Part shown: positions 11,971-23,131 of the stretch, piece after piece
Numbering within the stretch: the stretch's first letter is position 1
Layout of the letters: each line of letters opens with the position of its first letter
NCBI GenBank assembly: GCA_036785325.1
Contig: JAXIVH010000018.1
Span: forward strand, 8,111,359-8,175,358
Direction of reading: 5' to 3'
DNA length: 64,000 nt
From: Urophycis tenuis
Taxonomy: Eukaryota > Chordata > Actinopteri > Gadiformes > Phycidae
The notes under the pieces: model-generated
The model's input: only the letters and a program-made list of their open reading frames with translations
Databases searched by the model: none
Told to the model about the DNA's origin: nothing
Program-made: the position numbers and the translations under genes

Positions 11971-12757
11971 ATGGAGGAGTGTATTGAATCTAACTCCAGG
12001 GTGGCCTCACTATGGAGGAGTGTATTGAATCTAACTCCAGAGTGGCCTCACTATGGAGGAGTGTATTGCATCTAACTCCAGGGTGGCCTCACTATGGAGG
12101 AGTGTATTGAATCTAACTCCAGGGTGGCCTCACTATGGAGGAGTGTATTGAATCTAACTCCAGGGTGGCCTCGCTATGGAGGAGTGTATTGAATCTAACT
12201 CCAGGGTGGCCTCACTATGGAGGAGTGTATTGAATCTAACTCCAGGGTGGCCTCACTATGGAGGAGTGTATTGAATCTAACTCCAGAGTGGCCTCACTAT
12301 GGAGGAGTGTATTGAATCTAACTCCAGGGTGGCCTCACTATGGAGGAGTGTATTGAATCTAACTCCAGGGTGGCCTCGCTATGGAGGAGTGTATTGAATC
12401 TAACTCCAGGGTGGCCTCGCTATGGAGGAGTGTATTGAATCTAACTCCAGGGTGGCCTCACTATGGAGGAGTGTATTGAATCTAACTCCAGGGTGGCCTC
12501 ACTATGGAGGAGTGTATTGAATCTAACTCCAGGGTGGCCTCGCTATGGAGGAGTGTATTGAATCTAACTCCAGGGTGGCCTCACTATGGAGGAGTGTATT
12601 GAATCTAACTCCAGGGTGGCCTCACTATGGAGGAGTGTATTGAATCTAACTCCAGAGTGGCCTCACTATGGAGGAGTGTATTGAATCTAACTCCAGGGTG
12701 GCCTCACTATGGAGGAGTGTATTAAATCTAACTCCAGGGTGGCCTCGCTATGGAGTG
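11971..12757 (+). repeat. 41-bp minisatellite array, about 19 units
   Basis: Tandem 41-bp units (GGAGGAGTGTATTGAATC, then TAACTCCAGGGTGGCCTC and ACTAT). Units are nearly identical. Recurrent variants are CTCACTAT/CTCGCTAT and CCAGGG/CCAGAG, with single changes ATTGCATC and ATTAAATC. Such homogeneity suggests recent expansion. 41 is not a multiple of 3, so no frame is maintained. Confidence 0.97.
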
Positions 12758-12760
12758 TGA

Positions 12761-13030
12761 GGCCACCCTGAGTGTGAGAAGTGTATTGCCAGATACAAAA
12801 CACCTGCTAAACGACACGCAGAGCTCCGTAAGGAGGAGGCTGATGAATTTGGAAAAATAAACAGCGCAAAGCAACCAAAACGTGCAGTGAAATTCTTGCA
12901 GTATAAGGGTGAAGGTATGTTTATAGATTTTCAGACCGTCAGATCGTCAAAAGAGCAGATCAATGACATTTTTTCTATGCCACTGTCAGAAACAATAAAG
13001 GCCAAACTCTATGGCCAAATAGCCAAATAA
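12761..13030 (+). other. Unidentified coding-like open frame (about 89 codons)
   Basis: The frame is open right after the minisatellite and ends in TAA at 13028-13030. It opens with a CxxC motif (ECEKCIARYKTPAKRHAELR) and continues with balanced, basic, protein-like composition (KEEADEFGKINSAKQPKRAV, then KFLQYKGEG). There is no ATG at its start, so it would be an internal or terminal exon or a pseudogene remnant. The frame entering the minisatellite from the left also has Cys pairs (MEECIEC), which suggests that the array grew inside one coding sequence. I recognise no family. Confidence 0.35.
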
Positions 13031-13590
13031 TTAAATCAATATAACGCTAGCCTGTGATGAAAAAATAACGAAGCAAGCTGCTAGTGTGTACGTTGCATAG
13101 CAACCGCCCTGCACTACGTGACGGCAGCCAGGTTGGCCTTATCTTATTTTTAACATTATTATTTTAAGTTGGAGTGTGTCTATTACTTTATTATTGCCAA
13201 ACTTTGTGACCATTTTACAAAAGCATCTAAGGGCCGTTGTTTGGTCGGTTGGTCCGTGAAGTGAAGCGGGCCCTGCTGTGAGGTCATACAGCCACTAGAT
13301 CCTGTCCTCAGCTGTTGGTAACAATAGTATAAGAAGGCTCATAGTAGCCTCCATTTTTCGCCAAATGAATGCAAATGACATGAAGGGGCAGGAGTATACA
13401 GTTTTATATTGTGAAGTTGGTTGGTTGGTAGAAGAGGTCATTTAGCAGAGGCGCTATGCCATGCCTGGACAGCTGTGAGAAACCCTGTTACGCCAATTTA
13501 TTTGAGCTGCATATATAATAAATATATTGTATATGATTGATAAAATATTATTGGCTCTGGCCTGATGAATCAGATACAACTATTCAAAAT
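13031..13590. other. No gene recognised
   Basis: Moderately GC DNA with features common in fish transposon non-coding DNA (GTTGCATAGCAACCGCCCTG near 13093), but no boundaries can be set. Confidence 0.35.
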
Positions 13591-13594
13591 CTGT

Positions 13595-13607
13595 TTATAT
13601 ATATACA

Positions 13608-13670
<63 letters not shown>

Positions 13671-13678
13671 GAGAGAGA
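13595..13678 (+). repeat. (TA)n(GA)n microsatellite
   Basis: TA run at about 13598-13636 passing directly into a GA run to 13678. It abuts the 3' end of an antisense LINE tail and is probably derived from that tail. Confidence 0.85.
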
Positions 13679-14000
13679 TACTTTATTCATCCTGAGGGAA
13701 ATCCAGTAGCTTAAACATACACACATATTTCACACATGAACAAGAACAAAAGAGAAAACTATAAAATAAATAAAATGTATGTATTATCTTTAATAGTGTT
13801 ACTTATGTAAGTCATGTGTACATTATAGATGTAAACACACCGACCATGGCTCATCAAAACAGACATCTTTAAAAACCATGGCCCTTCCAGTGATGTGGCG
13901 GTTGATCTACCAGCCACCAGTCCATCTTTAATAAGGCTGTTTATAAGATAGCACTCAATCCAAGGGGTTTAGTATTTACAAGAAGAAGGTTGGTAAAGTG
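13679..14000 (-). mobile_element. LINE 3' end fragment, antisense
   Basis: TACTTTATTCATCCTGAGGG at the + strand start resembles the reverse complement of the Rex1-like 3' UTR at 7196-7230. No coding part is visible. The right boundary is uncertain. Confidence 0.55.
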
Positions 14001-14439
14001 TGTATTGTGTGCAATGAAATGTCCTTTCATGAAAAACAGCACAGATGAGCACAACATCATTATACTATGCTGTGATTCATTCTTTGCTCCTGTTCCTTGT
14101 CAGGGGATTACAGTTCAATTAGATCTACTGTCAGCTTTTAGAGGCAACACTTACACATGTGACTGATAGTTAGAACTCTTCGTTGTGTTCATGATTGGCA
14201 AAACATTAAATTGGAATCAGAGTATATGTATGAATGATATGAGTGATAAAATGACACAAGTGTCAAAAACCTTATCAAACATAACAGAAAACAGAATTAC
14301 TTGGTTATTAATTGTGCTGCGAAACTAGGTAAGCCCTACTGTAGAAGAGACTAGACAGCTCTTAAACAGCCCTGGCCAGACTCAGTTTTTTCACATTTAG
14401 CTAAATGCTGTGTGTGTAATAGTCAAATAAATATATGAG

Positions 14440-15225
14440 TCAAGTCAAGTGAACTTTATTGTCAGTTTTCATGAATGTACAGGACATACACAAAAACCGA
14501 AATGCCGTTTCCCTCAATTTCCTGTGCGAGACACGCATGCAAAATATAAGTATAAATATATCAAGATAAGAGTACAAAAAAACCTAAATAAAAATGGGTT
14601 GGGAATATATACAAATGATATAAACAGTATAAACAGTATGAACCGTATGAACAGGTGTGAGGTGCACTATGTACAGAATATGAACTTGGTGCTGCTCACT
14701 CTCTTCACAGCAGCACCGTTGATGGTCAGTGGGGGATGCTGGGTGGAGGCTCTCCAGAAGTCAACAACAATCTCCTTCATCTTCTGCACGTTGAGAGAGA
14801 GATTGTTGTCTCTGCACCACTCGGCCAGCTGGCTCACCTCTTCCCTGTAGTTAGACTCATCGTTGTGGTTGATGAGCCACACCACAGTCGTGTCGTCCGC
14901 AAACTTGACGAAGAGGTTGTTGCTGAATGATGGAGTGCAGTCGTGGGTCAGCAGGGTGAAGAGAAGGGGGCTGAGCATGCATCCTTGGGGGGCCCCTGTG
15001 TTCAGCATGATTGTGCTGGATGCGTTCCTGCCGACCCGGACTGCCTGCGGTCTACCGGTCTGGAAGTCCAACAACCAGTTACATAGTGAGGTCTGCAGTC
15101 CTAGACAGTCCAGCTTCCTGATCAGCTGCTGAGGGATGATCGTGTTGAAAGCTGAACTAAAGTCGAGGAACAGCATCCTCACATACGAATCATTGGTCTC
15201 CAGGTGGGTCAGTGCTGAGTGGAGG
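14440..15225 (-). mobile_element. Second non-LTR element, antisense, RT remnant
   Basis: The 3' end near 14450 has a conserved segment (AACTTTATTGTCAGTTTTCA on the + strand) that recurs at 36398. The frame 15182-14667 encodes RT palm text LFLDFSSAFNTI, GAPQGCMLSPLLFTL and a catalytic FADD motif, then NNLSLNVQKMKEIVVDF. This differs from the Rex1-like copy at 7.4-9.8 kb and belongs to another fish LINE family. It is 5'-truncated near 15220. Confidence 0.8.
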
Positions 15226-15229
15226 ATAT

Positions 15230-15815
15230 TAGGACCCTAAATAAATATTAGGGTGCTAACATGTGGTGTATGTGGTCTTAGTTGGCATTATCAGAGGTGT
15301 CATATCCACACAATTTAAGTATTTGTCAATTAATTTCCATAAATATGGTATTGGGCATCACGCAGGTAAAACAATCTCCCCTCCACGCATGTAGTTAAGG
15401 GTTATACTGCAGTCTTTGTACATGCTCAATGTGGTGCAATGTCCTACAAATGACCATTGTAATGCGTTCATCTAAGGCACTTTAAATTGTGTCCGGATAT
15501 CATCAACGCACAGAGAGAGACCTGACGGACAGAGTCGTATGGCACATCTGGAAGCTCATCAGAAGATCATTATGACGCAAATTCGTAGCGTGACATGCCC
15601 CCATGGACATGTAATATCTCTCAGAATTACAAGCTGCAAATAATCCTCTCCATCCCTTCAGCCTCCCTGCCTTCTCTCATCTATCTCTCCATTCTCCCTC
15701 CTGCATTTCTGCTCCCTTTGAATTCCACTTTGTTCCTTTAATTAACCATACAGATGTAAATCTATGCATGGTGGCAGAAGAGCTGGGTAGGGTTCCAGAG
15801 GAAGGGGAAATGGGC
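15230..15815. other. No gene recognised
   Basis: Nothing nameable in this stretch. Confidence 0.5.
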
Positions 15816-15832
15816 GGGGGGGGGGGGGGGGG
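15816..15832 (+). repeat. Poly-G run
   Basis: A run of about 17 G, which could form a G-rich secondary structure or be an assembly-sensitive site. Confidence 0.85.
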
Positions 15833-16122
15833 CTGTACTTTGATTAAACCTATTGCCCTTTTAAGGATTCCCTATTCTTAATTTTTTTCGTTTTTTTTAA
15901 ATGCGTTTGAGTGTCTTCTCTCTCTCCCCACTAGGGCTTCCTGAGGGGGGGGGCGGAGTATCAGGAAAGCCTGGTGCTTCTTATGCTGCGGCCTCCGTGG
16001 CTCTCAGCCACGCAGCATGTAGTCTGCTTTTATCTCTCCTCCCGCCTCGCAGGATTCAATGTCATGCCTCCCACGGCTTGCAGCCGCCACCACCACCACA
16101 CCCAACCATCACCATCCCTTAC

Positions 16123-16255
16123 GCACACACACACATGCACACACACACATGCACACACACACACACGCACGCACGCACGCACGCACACACGCACACGCAC
16201 ACATGCACACACACACACGCACGCACGCACGCACGCACGCACACACGCACACAGA
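16123..16255 (+). repeat. (CA)n/(CACG)n microsatellite
   Basis: A CA array with regular CACG blocks at 16165-16187 and 16218-16243. Confidence 0.95.
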
Positions 16256-16568
16256 CCCATGCATGTACATACTAGGTGCTGGGATATGTTCTCCCTCACC
16301 CACTACCTCAGCCCCTTCTCTGTCCCCCCTCTCTCTCTCTCTTATTATATCTGAAAGTGTAAGTGTGGTGTGCATTGATATCCTCTACTCCAACCTCCTA
16401 AACTCACACCCTAAACTCATGTTCTCCCAGAGACAGAAGACCAAACAGGCTGGCCTCATGCCGAACAACACAGAATACAGTGCTTAAGTAAAACTACACC
16501 TACACCTTTCCCCTGTAGGTGCACACCCTTGTGGTTTGTGGCTGTGTCCATATATATATGTTTTTATT

Positions 16569-16575
<7 letters not shown>

Positions 16576-16650
<75 letters not shown>
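16576..16650 (+). repeat. (TG)n microsatellite
   Basis: About 37 uninterrupted TG units. Confidence 0.97.
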
Positions 16651-16651
<1 letters not shown>

Positions 16652-16960
16652 AGAAGAGAGCAAATAGATGTCTATAGAATGGCGGGGAACATGTTCTGTA
16701 TCGCTAAACATCTGTTTAGTGTAAATCATCGGTAAGTTGGTCCAGATGGCTTGTTTAGAGTGATGATGTCGGCTGTTTTGATGCAATAGTTTTTTTTCCT
16801 CAGCACTGTTGGCCTTAATGAAGTCCTTGACAGACCTAGACTCAAGAGAGAGAAAACACTTAGAGAGACACACACACAAAGAGAGAGCGAGAGAGAGCGA
16901 GAGAGTGAGAGGGAGGAGTAGTGGAATCAACAGCCACCAGAAGTGTTTGTTTTTCTCAAA

Positions 16961-16961
16961 T

Positions 16962-17019
<58 letters not shown>

Positions 17020-17048
17020 ACACACACACACACACACACTCACACACA

Positions 17049-17132
<84 letters not shown>
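16961..17132 (+). repeat. (CA)n microsatellite
   Basis: About 170 bases of CA, interrupted only by single GAGA, CT, GA and AA units. Together with 16123-16255 and 16576-16650 it makes a one-kilobase cluster with both CA and TG orientations. Confidence 0.97.
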
Positions 17133-17135
<3 letters not shown>

Positions 17136-17277
17136 TCACGCACAAATCCACTCACTGTGTTGACAACACATATTCACACTACACAGAATTTTTCCTCTTG
17201 CACCCAAAATGTCTAATCTTGCTACATTCATTAATTTCAACCCAAAGCATGTTTATACTCCCTCTCGCAAAGGCCCT

Positions 17278-17305
17278 TTTAATTTTCTATTAATAGAAAA
17301 TTAAA
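17278..17305. other. Perfect 28-bp palindrome
   Basis: The half-site TTTAATTTTCTATT is followed directly by its exact reverse complement. AT-rich, with no spacer. Confidence 0.9.
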
Positions 17306-17309
17306 TTGT

Positions 17310-18130
17310 TTTTTTTTTTCAACTTATGTAAGACGAGTTATATTAGTACATTTATTTTTTGTTAAATTTATACTACAGGCATAATGTTGTCTTCAGAAAA
17401 TGTTTATTAGATTAAGGTATGGAATTCAATTGCAGAGATGAATTATACAAATGGATAACGATTCAATCTGAATGAATGAATGTATTTTTAAAATGGGTTT
17501 ACAAAACTAGTAGTGTGTTACTCTTCACTCTCATACATGCGACTTTTGGGCAGGTACATTTTTGAATGGCATGTAAAAGTGGAAGGCAGGTTAGTCTAAG
17601 ATGCCTCGTTTATTTTTAAAACTCTCGGATTCATCTTTACTTTGGATATTCTTTTCTTTGGAAATTCTCCAGGGTTCTGCCTGTTTCTTTCTGCTCAGCC
17701 GAATGTTGTGGTCTCCCATAACAACGCCTTCACTTCCCCACCCGCACGCTGCTGAAGCGACAGGCATAAGCAAAGTTCAGGACTCAAGTTCAAAATGCTC
17801 CTTCCAAGATGTTGTTAGGGTTTGTTATTTTTGCCACAGTAACCTGCCTAGTACCTGCCAGCAATGTGTGTAGTAATATAGTAGTTGTGTAGAAGTAAAA
17901 AACATAAATCCCCAAGCTGTCTGAAGACAGATGTCTTTATTTTCAGGAACAGTTGCCATAGCAATTGATAGATTATTAAATCAATGTGCAAAGTTTTATT
18001 TGTATTTTAAGGGCAAGGGTTAGACAAATGTTCAGTGTATAGGGTGAAGACAGAACCTTTCTAATAATCCTGGATTTCAGGTGGAAATAGTAGTAGTGTG
18101 ATAAATAAACTAGAGCATTCTTATGCTCTT
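17310..18130. other. No gene recognised
   Basis: AT-rich unique-looking DNA. Short open frames on both strands at 17591-17873 overlap each other and match nothing I know. Confidence 0.5.
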
Positions 18131-18134
18131 ATCG

Positions 18135-19080
18135 TGATTATTGGTCGATGAATGTTCTCATTCATCCAGGTCATGTTTAATCCGGCCAACAGTTAAATCG
18201 AACGCAACTGGACTTAGATTTGTCTGTGAAGACGTTTCGCCTCTTATCCAAGCGGCTTCATCAGTTCGTAATGTATCAGTCTGACTAGTCCTCACTAGTC
18301 TGACAGACAGTGGAGTTAGACCCAGGTATTTAACCTCAGTGGAAGTGTCCACCCACCAAAACTCCTAAAACAATAGATCATTAGTGTAGCTTCACCTGAC
18401 CATTGTTTGGGGCCTGTGAGTCATCTTGGTGGAAGATGATCATTAGGGGTGGATGGGGCCACTGGAGAACGACAGTCGTTAGGTATGATGTGCAGTTACC
18501 AGTGAACGAGTCATTCTGTTCCATAGAGCCACTTGAGGTTTGTTTTGGGCAGTCTTTGTTGTTCACCCTCCTGGGAATGGCTGAAAGTGCAGCATTGTAG
18601 ATGGGGGATAACTGATGTCTCAGACCCCCTCCCCTGTTGAGAGATGGGTTTTCCACTTTGACATAGATGGCTTCTTTTACCCCTCTTTCAAACCATCTGT
18701 CCTCTCTGTCCAGGATTTTGACATTGCTGTCCTCAAAGGAGTGAGCCTTTTCCTTTAGGTGTAAATAGACAGCTGATACTGGACCTGAGGAGTTTTCCCT
18801 TCTGTGTTGGGACATGTGCTTTATTAGAGGTTGTTAGTTTCACCAATGTAAGAGTCCTTACATTCCTCACTGCATTGGACTGCATAAACCAAATGACTCT
18901 TTTGTGAGTGTGGTAGTCTGTCTTTGGGGTGTACCAGTTTCTGCCTGAGAGTATTTCTGGGTTTGAAGTGGACTGGGATTTTGTGTTTGTTGAAAATCCT
19001 CCTGAGTTTTTCAGATACTCCGGACACATAGGGTATCACTATGTTTCTGCGTTGGTTCTTTTTCTCTTCACCCTCCAAGT
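18135..19080 (-). mobile_element. Penelope/Neptune-like element, 3' part, antisense
   Basis: Read on the minus strand, frame 19078-18824 carries the connector and the start of a GIY-YIG-type endonuclease (LVYAVQCSEECKDSYIGE). It then hits stop codons, and the next frame (18815-18381) continues the same domain: QHRRENSSGPVSAVYLHLKE, then DREDRWFERGVKEAIYVKVE and the conserved LNRGGGLRHQLSPIYNAAL. This endonuclease follows the RT in Penelope-like elements. The RT is missing, so the copy is 5'-truncated at about 19080. The 3' UTR at 18380-18135 (GGCGAAACGTCTTC and AAACATGACCTGGATGAATG when read sense) is typical of the fish family. The stops and frameshift make it a pseudogene. Confidence 0.85.
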
Positions 19081-19590
19081 TTTTATTCTTTCTGCATTAT
19101 TTCTGCATTCTGCATCTATCGTGATTATTGTGGTTCCTTGCCAATTAACATTTACTTTTGCTAAGAAATCAATATATGAATAAATAATTTCAATTTGATT
19201 AATGGCTTAAATATTTATGTTGACAACGAAATAATGGTGCCACCTCAGCTGAACCTTTTGTGGTCCAGATTAGTTGTGTTGAAGACTGAAACACAGATCT
19301 AGTGTTGACTCTTTACTCTGCAGCCAGATCTGTGGCTGGACTTCATGGTCCTGTTGCCATGGTGAGGGAGTAGTGTGAACGGTGGTGACTGTAGTTCTGT
19401 CCACACTGTGCTCTGAGTGCTATTGACACATGCATTCAAGATGCTCACAATGCAAGGCTCCCTGCAGTTGGAAACTACACTTTCCATTCCTTTTTTCCTC
19501 AAAGCTGGAAAGGGAATTGTTTTAACCCTGGAACATGAAGGCAGTATCAGCTGAGTGATCTGGCCCTAACCTGGGGCAGCCAGATCAAAG
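19080..19590. other. No gene recognised
   Basis: Nothing nameable. Confidence 0.5.
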
Positions 19591-19930
19591 TCAAGTCAAA
19601 GTCAAAGTAGCTTTATTGTCAATTCCTTCACATGGCAAGACATACAAAGGAATTGAGATTATGTTTCTCACCCTCCCACGGTGAAACAGATCAAATGCAC
19701 AGGCACAACATGCAGGACAAGACATTCCTAATACTAAAACTAAAGTAAACATTTCAACAGATAAGACAGAAAGATAAAAAAGACAATAAAAATAATAAAA
19801 ATAAATATGCAATGTCGGAATCTACTGTTATATGAGGTAGGAATAGCAGCATAAGTAAGCATAAATAGATAGTGCATAGTGCATAAATAGATCTAGGCTG
19901 TCTTCTCTCATGTCAGCATGGTGGGTCTAA
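19590..19930 (-). mobile_element. LINE 3' end fragment, antisense
   Basis: It starts with a short AAAGTCAAGTC direct-repeat tail, then AGCTTTATTGTCAATTCCTT, the same type of 3' end as the elements at 14450 and 36398 but divergent. No coding sequence is kept. Confidence 0.6.
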
Positions 19931-20386
19931 CTGTCTTCAGTCTGGTCATGGTGTCCATGGGAAGCTTCATCAGAAAGAAGGCTTTACTGATTAGAGATTG
20001 GAGTAGTTGTGTGCGGGATCAAGGGGGGCTTTGGCCAAGGTGTTCAGCTCCCCGCACAGAGATTTTTGGTTTGATCCCCAATATCCACATCCTAACCTGC
20101 AAGCACCCTTGAGCATGCAGTGAGCCTACACATGACCTGCTCCTTGAGGTCCCCAAGTACTTAATGCGATGGCCTAAATGTGTGTGGCATCCTAAGAACG
20201 TGTCCCCACCAATATTCAGGTTGAAATGAAAAAAAAGCGCCTCATGCGGTACACAAAGCGTTAATTTCCCACTTCGCCTCCCAAAATACGTGTGAGACAG
20301 ATCTGTTTTTTGATCTGTTTTTTCATTGGCTTAGCTCTCTGTATGCTGTCGAGTCAAAGCTGTTGGCTCACTTCACTTAGTCGAAG

Positions 20387-20545
20387 ATGTTGGGCAAGAA
20401 AAGAAAGGTGGATGACATCAGAGGCTATTTAAAAAAACAAAGTGTAAAATTGGACTGGTTCTATACTAAATGTTTCACTGCATATGCATCACATCAGCAG
20501 ATAATGCATGAAACAAAGTTAAAGTCAGGCGTGTATCATATGTTA
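20387..20545 (+). other. Short unidentified open frame
   Basis: A frame starting with ATG (MLGKKRKVDDIRGYLKKQSV) runs into a poly-T/poly-G tract. The basic N-terminus resembles starts of transposase-like or zinc-finger proteins only in composition. No family assigned; may be chance. Confidence 0.15.
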
Positions 20546-20550
20546 TTTCA

Positions 20551-20564
20551 TTTTTTTTTTTTTT

Positions 20565-20595
<31 letters not shown>

Positions 20596-20599
20596 GGGG
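20551..20599 (+). repeat. (T)24(G)25 homopolymer pair
   Basis: 24 T directly followed by 25 G. Length is approximate because such tracts are error-prone in sequencing. Confidence 0.8.
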
Positions 20600-20606
20600 C
20601 GTCTGA

Positions 20607-20643
20607 GTTGTGTCCCCACCAAAGCCTGGGTAGTGTCCCCACC
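20607..20643 (+). repeat. 23-bp minisatellite, left part
   Basis: About 1.6 units of the motif GTAGTGTCCCCACCAAAGCC. The array resumes at 21018 after a LINE tail. Confidence 0.85.
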
Positions 20644-21018
20644 TAATGCCCAATGTATCTGCACATCTATTTTTATTTTTTATTTTTTATATCTACACCC
20701 CAGCAGGACTCGGTTACCAATTGCACTGTTTTATCTTCACCTATTAATTGCATTGTTCATCTCAATAATGACTATGTCCACCTACCAATTGCACTGTCCA
20801 TCTCAATAATGACTACCATGTATGTATATAGGTTTTCATTTTTCATCTGACCTGATTCTAAGAGCTCGCATATAATCTTATCTTAATTTAGGTAAATCTA
20901 TTTATTGTTTAGTGTATATTGTCTATATTCAGGTATTCTATTGCACTCCTCTATCCCATTTATTTGCTGGTCACTGTGAATTTCTCCTAAGGGGGATTAA
21001 TATCTTATCTTATCTTAT
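20644..21018 (+). mobile_element. LINE 3' tail inserted in the 23-bp repeat
   Basis: No coding sequence, but the 3' end (CTCCTAAGGGGGATTAATAT, then a (CTTAT)n tail) has the typical fish LINE form. Array units lie on both sides. No clear target duplication could be read. Confidence 0.65.
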
Positions 21019-21113
21019 AGCCTGGGTAGTGTCCCCACCAAAGCCTGGGTAGTGTCCCCACCAAAGCCTGGGTAGTGTCCCCACCAAAGCCTGGGTAGTG
21101 TCCCCACCAAAGC
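21019..21113 (+). repeat. 23-bp minisatellite, right part (4 units)
   Basis: Four nearly identical units of CCTGGGTAGTGTCCCCACC plus AAAG. Confidence 0.92.
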
Positions 21114-21244
21114 TCAGACCAAACCTATGCCCTTGACTTAATGGCAACCAAATGGAGGCTTGGGATTCGATGGGCACCGGGTGCTAAGCCCAACTCATCC
21201 AACTTGTTGCCTAAGTATAGTTATAATAATATAGCTTTCTCTAC

Positions 21245-21805
21245 CTGCCCCCCCCCCCCCCCCCCCCCACCCCCCCAAGGACATGCACCCCCCGCACATC
21301 CAGCACCCCCACACCTCATCCCCCCTGGACATACTAAACTTATTATAATTTATAGCAATGTTATTTATTTATTTATTCCCAACTGCCATTGCCCCCCCAC
21401 TCCCATACCCATACAACCCATACTCATCTGTTGTACCCATTCTGTTATTCTGTTATACTGCACTAGAGCACTACTGCACCACCTGCACACTTACTTCTAT
21501 TTGCACTACTTCTATTTTGCACATTGTATACTGTTTACACTTTTCACCTGCATGTTATGCCACTGTGAGTAACTGTTTAATACCTCGATGATCACTACCT
21601 CCATCTGCACTGTTTGTCACTTTGTTAATTACCGTAATTTTAATAACCACTGTCACTTTTCAATTTTGCACCTTATTCTGCATTTCTGCATTTCAACCTG
21701 CACCTTAATCGCTCATTTGCACTTCTGGTTAGAACGCCAACTGTATTTCGTTGTCCCTGTACTTGTACTCTGCACAATGACAATAAAGTTGAATCGAATC
21801 TAATC
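21245..21805 (+). mobile_element. LINE 3' end fragment, sense
   Basis: C-rich sequence, including a poly-C run at 21249-21268, leads to TGCACAATGACAATAAAGTT and a (AATCT)n tail at 21788-21810. A copy of the same 3' end in the opposite orientation is at about 39478-39545. Confidence 0.65.
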
Positions 21806-21809
21806 TAAT

Positions 21810-22700
21810 CTAGTAATGCTATTCATTGATGAAAAATTGTTATTGAAAGGACATGGTGGTGGTAGTAACCAGTGATTATTCACATCCCAGCTGTCCCAAG
21901 ACCCGTCAGTTGTCTTGCTTAGCCTTCTCACTTCCTGTTCAGCCCCCACCCATCCCCCACCACCACCACCACCTCTTTTCCATAATAATATTTCTGTATC
22001 CACTTTATTTATGTATGTATAGCTGTGTGTTGTGTGCCTGCAGTTTGCTTGGAAGACAATGCATATTTTAAAGTTAGAGTACATTAGCAAACCAGTACAC
22101 ATTTAATATAACTAAGTATCCAAGGTGACATTCCTTAATTTGGAACAAAGAAAGTCTATAGATTATGTATTTATTTCATAACCTTAAAAATCGATGTCTC
22201 TCTCTCTTTACTACACTTTGGAGTCTGAAGTGTAGGGCTATGAAACTCATACACGTAAAATTCTATTTGCTGCCACTGCAAAGCACTTAACTCCAGCTCC
22301 TTGTTTTGGTGAGCACGACATGATGTATGGTGGAGGCTCCAGGGAAGGTGTACTGACTGCACTGTAGTGAGAGGGCTACACTGAGGAGGATCACACGCAT
22401 TCAAAATATACTTGTTGCGAATACCAGTGTGGAAATGCATTTCAACAGTGATCATCACACTTAAAACATAAATCATTTTAGCTGGACAAAAAGGACAGAA
22501 TCGATCACTGATTGAGTATCTGTGTAATAATTTATTTAATGATGGAGACCACCCTTTGAATGGTTGGATCCACGTTAAACTTGAAGGTCTTTCTATTAAA
22601 GACACTTAATCAGAGAGAGGGAGCGAAAGAGAGTAACCATCCAGACTCATCCCTTGTGATTGTGATGTTGTTGAGCAAGGACCGACAATATATGAATAAT
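21810..22700. other. No gene recognised
   Basis: A short (CCA)n run lies at about 21953-21972. Nothing else nameable. Confidence 0.5.
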
Positions 22701-22704
22701 ACAT

Positions 22705-22871
22705 AATAATAATTCATTTTATTTGTATAGCGCTTTTCAAAGACCCAAAGTCACTTACACAATGAAACAAAGAACAAAGAAAGATGACAGTACCGCATAT
22801 ATACATACATACAGAGATACATACATACATACATACATACATGTACATACATACATACATACATACATACA

Positions 22872-22905
<34 letters not shown>

Positions 22906-22915
22906 CATACATACA

Positions 22916-22949
<34 letters not shown>

Positions 22950-23061
22950 CATATATACATACATACAGAGATACATACATATATACATACATAAATACAT
23001 ACATACAGAAATACATACATATATACATACATACATACATACATACATGTACATACATACA

Positions 23062-23095
<34 letters not shown>

Positions 23096-23097
23096 CA

Positions 23098-23131
<34 letters not shown>

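Noticed and set aside
12000..12757. CRISPR-like array
   Set aside because: The 41-bp units are contiguous with no unique spacers, and the DNA is clearly vertebrate. It is a minisatellite.
16484..17216. Cys/Val or His/Thr repeat proteins
   Set aside because: CA/TG microsatellite translations.
20387..20545. Start of a transposase or zinc-finger protein (MLGKKRKVDD...)
   Set aside because: Only a basic N-terminus, no domain, and the frame ends in homopolymer sequence. Listed only at low confidence.
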